From: Gammaproteobacteria bacterium
GTDB lineage: Bacteria; Pseudomonadota; Gammaproteobacteria; SZUA-229
NCBI GenBank assembly: GCA_029881035.1
Contig: JAOUNI010000026.1
Location: forward strand, 1 to 35,470
Direction: 5' to 3'
DNA length: 35,470 nucleotides
Part shown: positions 1 through 9,659 of the stretch, in pieces
Layout of the letters: each line of letters opens with the position of its first letter
Numbering within the stretch: position 1 is the first letter of the stretch
The notes under the pieces: model-generated
Database searches by the model: none
Told to the model about the DNA's origin: nothing
Seen by the model: only the letters and a program-made list of their open reading frames with translations
Program-made: the position numbers and the translations under genes

Positions 1-68
1 TGCACAACATCCTCTTATTCTCCGTTAGTTATACTTTTCCACTCTGTGGATGCATTTTCTCTTTGTGC

Positions 69-94
69 AAAAACGCTATCCCCTGTGTATAGCG
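69..94 (-). terminator. Probable Rho-independent terminator after the response regulator
   Basis: Read on the minus strand, a 6-bp stem (CGCTAT / ATAGCG) with a 9-nt loop is followed directly by TTTTT. It lies about 57 bp past the stop codon of the minus-strand response regulator gene, where a terminator is expected. The stem is short, so the call is moderate. Confidence 0.5.
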
Positions 95-150
95 CAGATT
101 GTCTTTCAATATAAATTATTTATAAATACGGATGTTCCCCTATCCGCCCT

Positions 151-546
151 TTACTTACTACCTTCTAACAGAGCCATATCGACCACCTGCAACAACTCGC
201 CCAGATCAATAGGTTTAGTGATGTAATAATCAAAACCAGCTGCCAGACCTTTTTTTACATCTTTTGGCATAGCATTAGCGCTAATGGCAATAACCGGTTT
301 ATTTCGAGTAGCTTCCCGTTGACGCAAATGTTTGAGCACTTCAAAACCATTGAGCCCGGGCAGATTGATATCTAATAGGATCAGGTCAGGCTTATGTTCA
401 GCAGCTAACTCAAGCCCCTGCAATGGTTCAGCTGCACTCAACATATGAATATCAGATCGACGCCCTAATAACTGCGCAACCAACCGCAGGTTGGCCGGGT
501 TATCTTCTATGTACAGGACGGTATATTTATCTTTTTGTGCAGCCAT
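151..546 (-). CDS. Single-domain CheY-like response regulator
   Basis: A 131-residue protein that is a receiver domain and nothing else. The acidic pair E14/D15 (YIEDN), the phospho-acceptor D59 (LLDINLPG), the switch S89 (ISAN) and K111 (TKP) are all in the expected places. It should accept phosphate from a histidine kinase. The sequence resembles receiver domains usually found at the C-terminus of hybrid kinases, yet there is no kinase or output domain here, so its partner lies elsewhere in the genome. It has no clear Shine-Dalgarno sequence before the ATG. It is transcribed alone; the next gene on the same strand is about 290 bp upstream. The receiver call is firm, the pathway is unknown. 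Confidence 0.9.
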   Translation of the reverse strand: MAAQKDKYTVLYIEDNPANLRLVAQLLGRRSDIHMLSAAEPLQGLELAAEHKPDLILLDINLPGLNGFEVLKHLRQREATRNKPVIAISANAMPKDVKKGLAAGFDYYITKPIDLGELLQVVDMALLEGSK

Positions 547-839
547 GAATAATTATTCTATAAATCCTGTTTGGTTTGGACTCATATATGAGTGGAATGT
601 TTGTTGATATTCTGTCAGTTAAACTCAAATACCATGCTCCCACTTTACTGAGATCTGTGATTAATATTGCCACACAAGAGATTATCCAAATACGTAGTGA
701 TACTAGGGGTAATAGTCGTGACTATTTTTTATGAATCAACTCTACCTAAATAGATTCAACACAGTTAGTCTGGCCTATATGATGGATGCGGATGATGCCT
801 TACTTATTGCTGATGCTTTTGAGCACAGGGAAGCTTCAG

Positions 840-2132
840 TCATTTGATTTTTCTGGCCTGAACTTTTTGTGTTTTAGATGACTGGCTCTGGGTATCAATA
901 ACACTCTGACCCGCCCTACTGTCTGTTTTAGGCTTTTTAGGTTTCTTTGGTTTCCTGGGTTTAATTGGACGGAGATCCAGATGAGATTCGGGCACTTCCT
1001 GAACGGGTTTAAAGCCCTCAATCAATTTGCGTGGTATTAGCTGTTTAATCAGTCGCTCAATATCAGATAGCTGCTCAAACTCATCAGCACAGACCAGTGA
1101 CACAGCCCTGCCGCTTAAGCTTGCGCGACCGGTGCGACCGATACGGTGGATATAATCTTCTGTTATATGAGGCAAATCAAAATTGACCACCTGCGGCAGT
1201 TGATTGATATCCAGACCACGAGCAGCCAGATCGGTGGCAACCAAAACTCGAATCAAACCCGTTTTGAATTCAGCCAATACTCTCGTACGTGCGCCCTGGC
1301 TTTTGTCGCCATGAATTGCTGCCGCTTTAATATCTTTTGTTTGCAGATAACGAACCAGTCGATCAGCACCGTTTTTTGTTCTGACAAACACCAGCACTTG
1401 ATCCCAGTTATTATTTTTGATCAGTTGTGTGAGCAGAGCAGATTTCCGGTTTTTGTCTACCGGACACATCCACTGCTCTATGGTTGTCGCCGTAGTCTCG
1501 GCCGGATTTACAGAAATCTCAACCGGATCGTTAACAATAGTCCTGGCCAGCTGACGAATCTCATCAGAAAAAGTAGCAGAAAACATCAGGTTCTGGCGCT
1601 GTCTGGGCAACAGCGCGATAATTTTCTGGATTTCGTCGATAAAGCCCATATCCAGCATCCGGTCGGCTTCATCCAGCACCAGTACTTCCAGTTGCCTGAA
1701 TTTCACCGCGTTCTGATGATAAAGGTCGAGCAAGCGACCCGGCGTCGCCACCAGCACATCAGCCCCCCGGCGTAACTTCATCATCTGCGGGTTTATTTTA
1801 ACGCCGCCAAAAACCACCGCCGAATGCAGCGACAAATTTTTACCATAAGCGGCAACACTGGCACCAACCTGTGCAGCCAGTTCCCGGGTCGGTGTGAGTA
1901 TTAGCGCCCGTATTTGATTCGCCCGAACGCGATCACCTTTTGACAACCTCTCCAGCAGCGGCAAAACAAAACCCGCAGTTTTACCTGTACCGGTCTGGGC
2001 AGCAGCCATGACATCTCTACCCCTGATAATAGCGGGTATAGATTCAAGTTGAATCGGTGTAGGCGCCTCATAACCCTGCTCAGCAATAGCATCAAGAACA
2101 GGAACTGACAGGCCCAGGGAGGCAAAGCTCAT
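840..2132 (-). CDS. rhlE: DEAD-box ATP-dependent RNA helicase, RhlE type
   Basis: A 430-residue cytoplasmic RNA helicase with all core motifs in order: Q motif (GYEAPTPIQ, 20-28), Walker A (AQTGTGKT, 45-52), PTREL (81-85), TPGR (130-133), DEAD (154-157), SAT (185-187), and the HRIGRTGR arginine-finger motif in the second RecA domain. The last ~45 residues are a lysine/proline-rich basic tail ([11 protein letters not shown]...) typical of RhlE proteins, which help remodel structured RNA and mature ribosomes. It appears to be a single-gene unit. The family is certain; RhlE rather than another DEAD-box branch rests on overall resemblance and the tail. Confidence 0.9.
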   Translation of the reverse strand: MSFASLGLSVPVLDAIAEQGYEAPTPIQLESIPAIIRGRDVMAAAQTGTGKTAGFVLPLLERLSKGDRVRANQIRALILTPTRELAAQVGASVAAYGKNLSLHSAVVFGGVKINPQMMKLRRGADVLVATPGRLLDLYHQNAVKFRQLEVLVLDEADRMLDMGFIDEIQKIIALLPRQRQNLMFSATFSDEIRQLARTIVNDPVEISVNPAETTATTIEQWMCPVDKNRKSALLTQLIKNNNWDQVLVFVRTKNGADRLVRYLQTKDIKAAAIHGDKSQGARTRVLAEFKTGLIRVLVATDLAARGLDINQLPQVVNFDLPHITEDYIHRIGRTGRASLSGRAVSLVCADEFEQLSDIERLIKQLIPRKLIEGFKPVQEVPESHLDLRPIKPRKPKKPKKPKTDSRAGQSVIDTQSQSSKTQKVQARKIK

Positions 2133-2269
2133 AAAATTATCTCTGGTCGGGTTTTATATCTTCAACCACCGTGGTGGCGAAGTTACAGTTTACAGAATAT
2201 CATTATCGCGAGCCATGATTGCCGAGCATGATATGCCAATGCCCTCAATGAGTGGCCTATAATGAAACG

Positions 2270-3307
2270 ATGAGCCGACCTTCGAACTGCTTATTTATCA
2301 TTATATTTATATCCGGCAACTTATACGCCGAATCATATTATACGCCTAGAGATTACGGCTCCGATTCCCTGTACGATCCTTTTGGTAATTTCCTGAGTTA
2401 CTCACTTGATTCACTGCAGGTATCGGACAGTTTTGACACCCGTAATTTCAGAAGCAATCTTGACCAGGTTTTAAGTAACCTGTCACATCCTAAAACAGCA
2501 ATAAATAATGAAGGCGGTTTTAATCGTTTTATTAATCGCCAAATATTTCCTGTCAACAGTAATCACTCAGATGAGAGCTGGGCCATCCTGCCAAACTATG
2601 GCCTGCACCTACTTGGCGGTGGCATGGTTTTCAGAAAAGACCTGGAATACTTCAGGGCGAACGGTGTTGAAAATGCTGCAATCTACTCCATCACGCTGGC
2701 GATGACAGCTGAACTTATCCAGGAAGCCTTTGAAAAAAAGACAACCCTGAAGGATGACGCAGTTGCCGATTTTTATTTATTCCGACCACTTGGTATATGG
2801 CTGTTCAATGATGATGACAGAGCAAATTATATTATGGATACCCTGGATCCGGCCATCTGGCCCTATTTACAAGCGTTTGATTTTTCTGAAGATCATTTCA
2901 TTAACACTGGAATCAATTATATGTATCGCCCGCCCGCCACAGAATTTTTAAATTCACGATTATTTGTTTTTACCGGCCTGAATAATCAGATTGGTTTATC
3001 TCATCGCATCGATAAAACCGACTGGTTTTCATGGGGAATCGGCCTATCCACGCAACGCATTGATTTTTCATTAAGACAGCAGGCCGAACTGGATACCAGT
3101 TTTGGATTTTTTTATGACAAAAACAAAAGCCTGTTATGGTCGCTGGTATTCAATGATGCCGGCGGTACTGATTACAGGTTCAACCTGTTCCCAACCAACC
3201 AAAGCCTGCCTGGAAAATTTGGTTATTTTATCAGCCATAATGAAAATCAGGATCTGTCACTGGGAATGCTCTATAGAATCCAGATTGGTATTAGCTTCAC
3301 GAAATAA
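2270..3307 (+). CDS. Predicted exported, probably outer-membrane, protein of unknown function
   Basis: About 345 residues from the ATG at 2270; an upstream in-frame GTG at 2252 would add six residues. The N-terminus is a signal peptide (hydrophobic LFIIIFISGNLYA, cleavage probably after YA). The middle (about 110-190) has hydrophobic helices with repeated acidic residues. The C-terminal third alternates polar and aromatic residues in short strands (for example SLLWSLVFNDAGG) and ends in a strand-like segment, as in outer-membrane beta barrels. TATAAT at 2258-2263 sits only 6 bp before the ATG with no matching -35 or Shine-Dalgarno sequence, so the start and promoter are unclear. I do not recognise the family. 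It converges on the lipoprotein gene downstream. Confidence 0.65.
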   Translation: MSRPSNCLFIIIFISGNLYAESYYTPRDYGSDSLYDPFGNFLSYSLDSLQVSDSFDTRNFRSNLDQVLSNLSHPKTAINNEGGFNRFINRQIFPVNSNHSDESWAILPNYGLHLLGGGMVFRKDLEYFRANGVENAAIYSITLAMTAELIQEAFEKKTTLKDDAVADFYLFRPLGIWLFNDDDRANYIMDTLDPAIWPYLQAFDFSEDHFINTGINYMYRPPATEFLNSRLFVFTGLNNQIGLSHRIDKTDWFSWGIGLSTQRIDFSLRQQAELDTSFGFFYDKNKSLLWSLVFNDAGGTDYRFNLFPTNQSLPGKFGYFISHNENQDLSLGMLYRIQIGISFTK

Positions 3308-3387
3308 TATCTAAAATTATTATGTCCATAATACTGCCGTATCTATATAGATCTTCTTATTACTAAATAAAATCACATAGATAATTA

Positions 3388-4269
3388 TTATTTTTCTGGT
3401 TTGACGTTACTTTTTTTCAAGCGTTCGAGATTTTCAATAACACGTTGAGTACGCTCAAGATTGGCCTTAATCTCGGTATTTTCCGGATCTAGCAATAACA
3501 CCTGTTGCCAAATGACTATAGCCTCCTCATAGCGCTCCTGTCCGTAAAGCTCGGCCCCTTTATTAATAAGGTCCTGCAAAGGGCCTCCCATGGATTTAGA
3601 TAATTTTTCGAGGCGTTTATTAGCGGCTTCAATCTCTTTGTTATCATAAAGCCGAAGTGCTAATGGCAGTGTGCGTTTAGCTATAGCAATTTCATTATCT
3701 TCTAAAGCCTTAACTCCATGTTCAAGTAATTCTCCTGCGATACTTTCAATTTCAGAATTTAACAAAGACAGTTTAATTTTTTTAATATAACTATAAGGGT
3801 CCAATTCAGAAATAGACTGACGTATTTTCATGATTTTTTCCAACGAACCCGCCCTTATTACCAGCGCCTGGATTTCCAGTTCGTAAATATGTCGTTGCTT
3901 TAATTCATTAAATGACTCGTATTCACGAAAAACAATGGAACTTTTCGGCAATCTGGCTAATGCATCTTCGTAGATATCTATTGCCACCTTCCAGTTACCC
4001 TGTTCAACAGGCAACTTCACCTTTGCTAGTACTTTATCTTCATAAACATGCATTGCCTGAGTAAGAACTTTTCTTTTTTCTGACAGTTCTTTACTACTGG
4101 AAATAGCATCAGGTAAGCTATCGAGATAAAAGATGGCTGAAACAAACTCATTATCCTGCATGAGTTGTTCAACAATATCACTGGCTTTCTTTTTATTGGT
4201 TTCAAGAAATGCACATCCTGCCAGATTAACCAGCAAAAAAATGCACAGAAAAAACTTCTGATATTTCAC
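3388..4269 (-). CDS. TPR-repeat lipoprotein
   Basis: A 293-residue protein with a lipoprotein signal peptide: hydrophobic LCIFLLVNLAGC with lipobox LAGC, so Cys19 would be lipidated. The body is helical; the C-terminal part (about 235-285) contains a clear tetratricopeptide repeat (KGAELYGQERYEEAIVIWQQ...LDPEN) followed by a coiled-coil-like tail ending KKSNVKPEK. Its ATG overlaps the stop of the adenylate cyclase gene by 4 bp, so the two are translationally coupled. The lipoprotein probably works with the periplasmic sensor part of the cyclase or assembles an envelope complex that it reports on; that partnership is inferred from coupling only. Confidence 0.75.
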   Translation of the reverse strand: MKYQKFFLCIFLLVNLAGCAFLETNKKKASDIVEQLMQDNEFVSAIFYLDSLPDAISSSKELSEKRKVLTQAMHVYEDKVLAKVKLPVEQGNWKVAIDIYEDALARLPKSSIVFREYESFNELKQRHIYELEIQALVIRAGSLEKIMKIRQSISELDPYSYIKKIKLSLLNSEIESIAGELLEHGVKALEDNEIAIAKRTLPLALRLYDNKEIEAANKRLEKLSKSMGGPLQDLINKGAELYGQERYEEAIVIWQQVLLLDPENTEIKANLERTQRVIENLERLKKSNVKPEK

Positions 4270-5726
4270 GGTTTCCCCAAAGATGTAGAGAGAATGGTTT
4301 CTATATCTATATTAAGACGAGATTGCAATTCGGGAAAAACACCTTTAATAAAATACGCATTAACCGGCTCCAGTTTACCCTTAACAGTTAATTGTTCAAA
4401 ATACTCAAACTCAATACGCCCACATACATTCTCATCCAGAGCGACACTATCATCCACGAGCGTTGCCGACGGCATAGACTTTGATGCCAGCCTGGAAGCT
4501 AAATTAACTGCGTCGCCCAAGACTGTGTATTCCATCCTGCTGATTGAACCCATATTACCCGCCAGCATTTCTCCAGAATTCACTCCCACTCGAAATTCTA
4601 CAATCCTCTCACCTAAACTACTGCGCTTAATATTAAGTTGCTTAATCACCTGCTGAATCAAAATAGAGCAATAAACCGCATGGAAGCTGTGATCCGGGTC
4701 CTCCTCGGGCGCACCAAACAACAACATGGCACAATCACCAATATATTTGTCCACATGACCATGACAAATATGTGATGCCATGTCGATATAACTAAAATAG
4801 GTATTTAGCAGTGTGCTCACTTCTGCCGCGGTCATCTCCTCAGACATTCGGGTAAAATCAACAATATCAGCAAACACGACACTGGCATTAACATTCCGAC
4901 CACCCAGTTCACGAGCTTCTGTATCAGCTAATACTTCCTTCGCCACTTTCGGCGATACATACCGGGATAATGCCTGTTCAACAACCGCTTTATGTATCAA
5001 ACCCTGAGTCATTGAGTTTAGCGAATCACTCAAAACACCAAGTTCATCATTATAATTTTTATCAAATCTTGTTTCATAATCACCACTAGCGATTCTTCGA
5101 CTGGCACTGATTAATTTATAAATAGGTTTTGTGATAATTTTCGATAGAAGATAAGCCGACAATAAGCCTATTATTATCATTAGAAAAGTTGAGCCTATGA
5201 TGGCTAAACGACTACTTTTCTGCGCCTCTTCGAGTACAGTTCTATCAAAGCTGACAACAACGTAACCTAATGCAACATCGTTGGAAATGGCACGCCCAAT
5301 AAAACTAATGAAATTATTATCTCCAGCGCCTTCGCCCCGCCATAGAAAATAACTATTATCAGTCAGGAAAGCTTTTTCGGGCATTTTTGCAGGCACATCA
5401 CCTCGAGAAAGGATTATCTCACCATCAGCAGTAACAATTTGAATTCCATGGATATTTTTTATTTTTAACGATGAAGATACTATAGATTCAATGGTAAGCT
5501 CGTCCTGGGACAGGATAGGCTCCTGAAATTGTTGAGTGATCTGAGTCGTCGTACTAATACCAAACTCATGAATTTGCTCTTCCAGAAGGCGAGATTGATT
5601 ACTGGAGATAAGCGTACCCTGAGTAATCATTGAAACTACTAACAATACCGTAACAACCAGTGCCAGTTTAAAGACAATGGGCAAATAGGAGATTTCCAGT
5701 AATACTTTTTTCAGGTAATACAGCAT
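4266..5726 (-). CDS. Membrane-bound class III adenylate cyclase with HAMP domain
   Basis: A 486-residue transmembrane cyclase. TM1 is about residues 15-38, then a ~140-residue periplasmic sensor region, TM2 about 177-198, a HAMP domain (KPIYKLISASRRIASGDYE..., about 200-250), and a C-terminal class III catalytic domain. Metal-binding aspartates are present in FADIVDFT (about 285-292) and KYIGDCAMLLFG. The Lys before IGD favours ATP over GTP as substrate, and the VLGDAVNLASRL motif supplies the transition-state Asn and Arg. It should make cAMP in the cytoplasm in response to an envelope signal. The downstream TPR lipoprotein gene overlaps it by 4 bp. The cyclase call is firm; the signal sensed is unknown. 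Confidence 0.9.
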   Translation of the reverse strand: MLYYLKKVLLEISYLPIVFKLALVVTVLLVVSMITQGTLISSNQSRLLEEQIHEFGISTTTQITQQFQEPILSQDELTIESIVSSSLKIKNIHGIQIVTADGEIILSRGDVPAKMPEKAFLTDNSYFLWRGEGAGDNNFISFIGRAISNDVALGYVVVSFDRTVLEEAQKSSRLAIIGSTFLMIIIGLLSAYLLSKIITKPIYKLISASRRIASGDYETRFDKNYNDELGVLSDSLNSMTQGLIHKAVVEQALSRYVSPKVAKEVLADTEARELGGRNVNASVVFADIVDFTRMSEEMTAAEVSTLLNTYFSYIDMASHICHGHVDKYIGDCAMLLFGAPEEDPDHSFHAVYCSILIQQVIKQLNIKRSSLGERIVEFRVGVNSGEMLAGNMGSISRMEYTVLGDAVNLASRLASKSMPSATLVDDSVALDENVCGRIEFEYFEQLTVKGKLEPVNAYFIKGVFPELQSRLNIDIETILSTSLGKP

Positions 5727-5855
5727 GATACTACGCTAACAACTTAAGGGAACAAGAAGGATAAAAGCCATTCCTCTAAAAGTCTATGGTTATTGACCAG
5801 ATACATCCATGGAAAGGCGATCGAAATACGTCCCATTATAATCTTGCTATCTGAT

Positions 5856-8831
5856 TCAAATAGCCGGTTGCGCCTTTAGCAATTTTTCGATATCACCTGC
5901 CAGCATGGGCTTACCAAAATAAAAACCTTGCATATAACGGCAGCCATTTTGTAACAAAAACTCTTTTTGATGTTGTGTCTCTACTCCTTCTGCAATGACA
6001 CTCAGTCCCATATTTGTTGATAGTGCAATAATCGTCTTTGAGATCATCACATCTTCTTCATCATGAGGTAGTTCACGTATAAATGATCGATCTATTTTCA
6101 GTTTATTAATGGGCAACCGTTTAAGTTGAGATAAAGATGAATAGCCAGTACCAAAGTCATCAATAGCCAGACTGATACCTAATTCTTTTATCCTGTTGAG
6201 AACTTGTATAGCAACACTGGTATCTTTCATGATTTGCCCTTCAGTCACTTCCAGCTCCAGCCACTCCGGCTGGTAATCAGTTTCTTTGAGAAGCTGTTGC
6301 ACCGCTTCAACAAATCCTTCCTGATGAAGCTGCCTTATTGATAAGTTCAGTGCCAATACACCCGGCTGCAATCCATCGTTATACCAGTCAACATATTGCA
6401 TCATGGTCGTTTTCATCATCCATTGATCCATTTGCACAATTAACCCTGTATCGTATGCAAAAGATAAAAACATGGCTGGCGATATCAACCCCATGGTTGG
6501 GTGCAACCACCTGACCAGAGCTTCCATTCCAACAAATCGTCCCGTTTCTGCATCTATCTGCGGCTGATAATAAACGACAAATTCTTCGTTGCTTAATGCA
6601 TTACGGAAACTGGTTTCCATAGCGATGCGTTCAAAGGCTTTTTCAGTCATCACCTGCGTATAAAACTGGTAGGTATTTCGTCCATCATCCTTGGCCTGAT
6701 ACATCGCTGCATCTGCATTTTTAAGCAACTCATCAGGTGTCGTGCCATCTTCAGGGTAAATGGCCACGCCAACGCTAAGGGTGATATAAAAGGATTGCTC
6801 ACGCAGTTCAATCGGCGCATTCATAGCATTGATCAGGTTTTGTGTGACTTCCACGACAGCATCATTATTAGCCACCTGATTTAATACAATAGAAAATTCA
6901 TCACCACCCAGACGAGCCAAAGTATCCGTCTGGCGAATTTCTTTTTTCAATCTCCGTGAAACTTCTACCAGTAGCTCATCACCAACTTTATGTCCCATTG
7001 AATCATTAATACCTTTGAAATGATCAAGATCAACGAAAAGAACAGCTATTTTTGTATTATCACGCCTGGCCTGTTTGATAATCTGGTTGAGTCGGTCATT
7101 AAATAGAAATCGGTTAGGCAAATCAGTGAGTGAATCATGGTGAGCATGGTAATGAAATGTTTCTTTCTGAATTTTTAGTTCTTCCTGAATAAAACGCCGC
7201 TTTTTAATTTCAAGTGATAGTGAAATTGCATTGACCATAGAGCTGGCAAACTCCTGTTCATCTGGTGCCCACAATTTTTTTTGACCCACTGATGCATGAC
7301 AGATAACACCAATCAGGTGTTCATCCTGAACAATTGGCACATCCAGGATTGAATAAATATTCAGAGGCACAAGGTGTTGATCACTAAACTCTCGGGTACG
7401 GGCATCTTTTCTGGCATCATCGGCCACCAGTATTTCGCCACTATATAGAGCCTTAAAGTATTCAGGATAGTCTTCTATGTTCCTGATAAATCCACTTTCA
7501 TGCTTACCTGAATTACTGTGATACAGATCAACACAGGTCAATACGGTTTTATCATCATTGAATAACCAGATACTGACGCGTTCTACGTGCAATGCCCTTG
7601 CAGATAACTCAGTTGCTTTATGGATAGTGACTATATCATCCTGGTAATCCACCTTGGACCATTCCAGTAATGCCTGCTGATATTCCAGTTTTCTATTCAG
7701 TACATTTTGAATTTTTACAATATTTTCGTTAACCACGTCAGCCATAACAGAAATTTCATCGTGCCCGCTCACAACAATGGGTTGAGCTGTCTTTTGCTGC
7801 TGATTAAGATATTCAAAAAAGTTAAGTAGGCCATTCTGAAATGAATTTATAACTAGAGAAATCGATCTGGCAATCATTGTCCCAAATAATATACCCAGCA
7901 CAATCGTCAGCGCACTCACAACAAGCAATGTTAATGCAATACTGTTACGCTGCTCTGACATATGTTCAACTGAATGTTCAGCTGAATGTATGGCGCTACT
8001 AATAACGCTATTCCCCAGCTGTTTCATTTTTGGCAGAATTTCTGTCACCAGTTGCCGATTGAGGCTGACCCAGGAAAGCATGGCATTTTCATATTTTTTT
8101 GCAGAAACCCTGAACTCTTCCAATTTTTCAAATTCGAAATCCTGATTAGACATTGATTTTAAGCGCTGCCACTCGCTCATCATAAACTGATAATCTTTTT
8201 TGAATGATTCAAATACTACATCATCTGGACTTAACCGATATTTCTTTTCATTGAGTCTTGTCACATAAGTGAATTGCCAGATATTGGAACCATTGTTAAT
8301 TTTTTCAATTGTCTTCTCAGACAGCCTTTTTTTAATCTCCAGCCTTTTTGACTCAACGTATTCCTGAATCTGCAAGGTAATATATTCACCTTCAGTCCCC
8401 AAAATATTTGCCTGTATATTTAACTCTGCCAGTATCGACACACCTTTTAAATACAAATTTTTATATTCATCCGTGGATTGACGTGTTTTTTGCATATCAT
8501 TGCGAAACGTATATTTCCCATCCTGCCTGTCAATCTTATTAAGTATTCGATAAATTTCATCAACATATTTAATGGCATTTTTATAGGCCTGGTTTGCTGC
8601 CTCAAAGTCATATACAGAACCATTCGCATTCAAACGATAATTTTGCTCCTCCAGTATTAATTTATTAGTGTAACGCTCTATTTCTGTGGCAAAAATCAAA
8701 TCATCCAGCTCATTACGAATTATATTAAGTCCATTATTAGAAACAAAAGATAAAATCAATGCGACAACAACACTTAACAACACCAGTAGGTAAGTCTTAT
8801 TTTTAATCGATAAATGATTGGCAATATTCAT
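5856..8831 (-). CDS. Membrane GAF-GGDEF-EAL cyclic-di-GMP turnover protein
   Basis: A 991-residue protein with TM1 (about 13-31), a long helical periplasmic sensor region, TM2 (about 295-320), a linker resembling HAMP, a GAF domain (about 400-550), a GGDEF domain (about 565-730) and an EAL domain (about 745-985). The GGDEF motif is intact (about 642-646) and is preceded by an RxxD inhibitory site (RQTD, five residues upstream). The EAL domain keeps its catalytic set: EALVRW, LALNLS, LEVTEG, DDFGTGYSSL, the KID lysine, AEGVET and the Q of YMQGFYFGKP. Both synthesis and hydrolysis of c-di-GMP are therefore possible. It is a single-gene unit between the cyclase pair and a 345-bp gap. Confidence 0.93.
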   Translation of the reverse strand: MNIANHLSIKNKTYLLVLLSVVVALILSFVSNNGLNIIRNELDDLIFATEIERYTNKLILEEQNYRLNANGSVYDFEAANQAYKNAIKYVDEIYRILNKIDRQDGKYTFRNDMQKTRQSTDEYKNLYLKGVSILAELNIQANILGTEGEYITLQIQEYVESKRLEIKKRLSEKTIEKINNGSNIWQFTYVTRLNEKKYRLSPDDVVFESFKKDYQFMMSEWQRLKSMSNQDFEFEKLEEFRVSAKKYENAMLSWVSLNRQLVTEILPKMKQLGNSVISSAIHSAEHSVEHMSEQRNSIALTLLVVSALTIVLGILFGTMIARSISLVINSFQNGLLNFFEYLNQQQKTAQPIVVSGHDEISVMADVVNENIVKIQNVLNRKLEYQQALLEWSKVDYQDDIVTIHKATELSARALHVERVSIWLFNDDKTVLTCVDLYHSNSGKHESGFIRNIEDYPEYFKALYSGEILVADDARKDARTREFSDQHLVPLNIYSILDVPIVQDEHLIGVICHASVGQKKLWAPDEQEFASSMVNAISLSLEIKKRRFIQEELKIQKETFHYHAHHDSLTDLPNRFLFNDRLNQIIKQARRDNTKIAVLFVDLDHFKGINDSMGHKVGDELLVEVSRRLKKEIRQTDTLARLGGDEFSIVLNQVANNDAVVEVTQNLINAMNAPIELREQSFYITLSVGVAIYPEDGTTPDELLKNADAAMYQAKDDGRNTYQFYTQVMTEKAFERIAMETSFRNALSNEEFVVYYQPQIDAETGRFVGMEALVRWLHPTMGLISPAMFLSFAYDTGLIVQMDQWMMKTTMMQYVDWYNDGLQPGVLALNLSIRQLHQEGFVEAVQQLLKETDYQPEWLELEVTEGQIMKDTSVAIQVLNRIKELGISLAIDDFGTGYSSLSQLKRLPINKLKIDRSFIRELPHDEEDVMISKTIIALSTNMGLSVIAEGVETQHQKEFLLQNGCRYMQGFYFGKPMLAGDIEKLLKAQPAI

Positions 8832-9176
8832 AACTAATATATTTTTAACACATCGTTATATAACTTGGCACGCACATCACTACAGCACGCTCACAGAAAA
8901 TCACGTTCGTAATACGTTATTGTTTTTTTTACAATTAGAAGTCTCATCCCTGAATCACCATATAGAAAGCTAATAATCAGACTCATGCCTGCTTTAGTTT
9001 TTTTGATTGAATATTTCCATGACACGAGTCATCCTGTTAATCGCGTATATAACCATAACCTTGCTAGAATCAAACCTTTGAATAATAGTGGTTATTTAGC
9101 CACCTAAACCCATGTCATTTTTAGCTTTTTATCATGAAACATGAATGATCATCATGCCAATTTAAAAACCGTATTA
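8832..9176. other. 345-bp AT-rich gap with no supported gene
   Basis: This is the region upstream of the GGDEF-EAL gene and downstream of the minus-strand VOC gene. It must contain the GGDEF-EAL promoter, but no good -35/-10 pair stands out. A 40-codon reading frame at 8985-9107 has no ribosome-binding site and is not counted as a gene. No tRNA, repeat array or strong hairpin is visible. Confidence 0.6.
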
Positions 9177-9557
9177 TCATACGTTGCTTTCAATCAACTC
9201 AATAGCGTTACCATCAATATCACGGCAAAACAGTGCACACCGGCCTGATTTGCTCAGAGTAAAATCAATATTGGCCTGTTCCAGCGCAGCTTTGATCTGG
9301 CTCAGGTCGGTGACCGTCATGGCCAGATGGCGGTCACGACCACCGTGACTGGGCCGGCCTGTAACCGGGTCAGGGTTGGGCAGCTCAAGCAGGTGAATCT
9401 GGCCATCGCCCACCTGCAACCACGCACCGGGATAACCCAGATCGGGGCGACTGAAGTCTTGAGTCAGTCCCAGCACACCGCAGTAGAAAGCCAAAGCCCG
9501 CCGGGTATCCGCAACGATGAAACTGACATGGTGGATGGCGGTGATGATATCGGCCAA
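9177..9557 (-). CDS. VOC superfamily (glyoxalase/dioxygenase-fold) protein
   Basis: About 126 residues from a TTG start at 9557, chosen because AGGAGA (9565-9570) lies 7 nt upstream; a GTG at 9584 would add nine residues. The protein has two beta-alpha-beta-beta-beta halves of the vicinal-oxygen-chelate fold: IHHVSFIVADTRRALAFY, a GVLGL turn, GQIHLLELPNPD, RHLAMTV and a final DIDGNAIELIE strand. The conserved His and Glu positions (IHHVSF, GQIHL, RHLAM, AIELI) fit a metal site. Substrate cannot be told; related proteins include glyoxalases and fosfomycin-resistance-type enzymes. It is divergent from dapC, with about 100 bp between the starts. Confidence 0.8.
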   Translation of the reverse strand: MADIITAIHHVSFIVADTRRALAFYCGVLGLTQDFSRPDLGYPGAWLQVGDGQIHLLELPNPDPVTGRPSHGGRDRHLAMTVTDLSQIKAALEQANIDFTLSKSGRCALFCRDIDGNAIELIESNV

Positions 9558-9659
9558 GGTCTTTTCTCCTGTCTGAAAGTGCACTTTAGGTTATACTATG
9601 CGCCGCTCGAAGCACAGACTTTACACGAATATCGCTACACAATTACAGCACCTGCCACT

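Noticed and set aside
731-847. 38-codon plus-strand reading frame (MNQLYLNRFNTVSLAYMMDADD...)
   Set aside because: It overlaps the 3' end of the rhlE gene by a few bases, has no ribosome-binding site or promoter, and no recognisable family. The composition is protein-like, so a gene remnant cannot be excluded.
1146-1775. Long plus-strand frame opposite the RNA helicase gene
   Set aside because: It is antisense to conserved helicase motifs, including DEAD, and encodes no recognisable domain.
8985-9107. 40-codon plus-strand reading frame in the 345-bp gap
   Set aside because: No ribosome-binding site or promoter and no recognisable features.
9327-9659. N-terminal extension of dapC
   Set aside because: The frame stays open upstream, but it is antisense to the VOC gene. 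The ATG at 9660 gives the normal DapC N-terminus and length.
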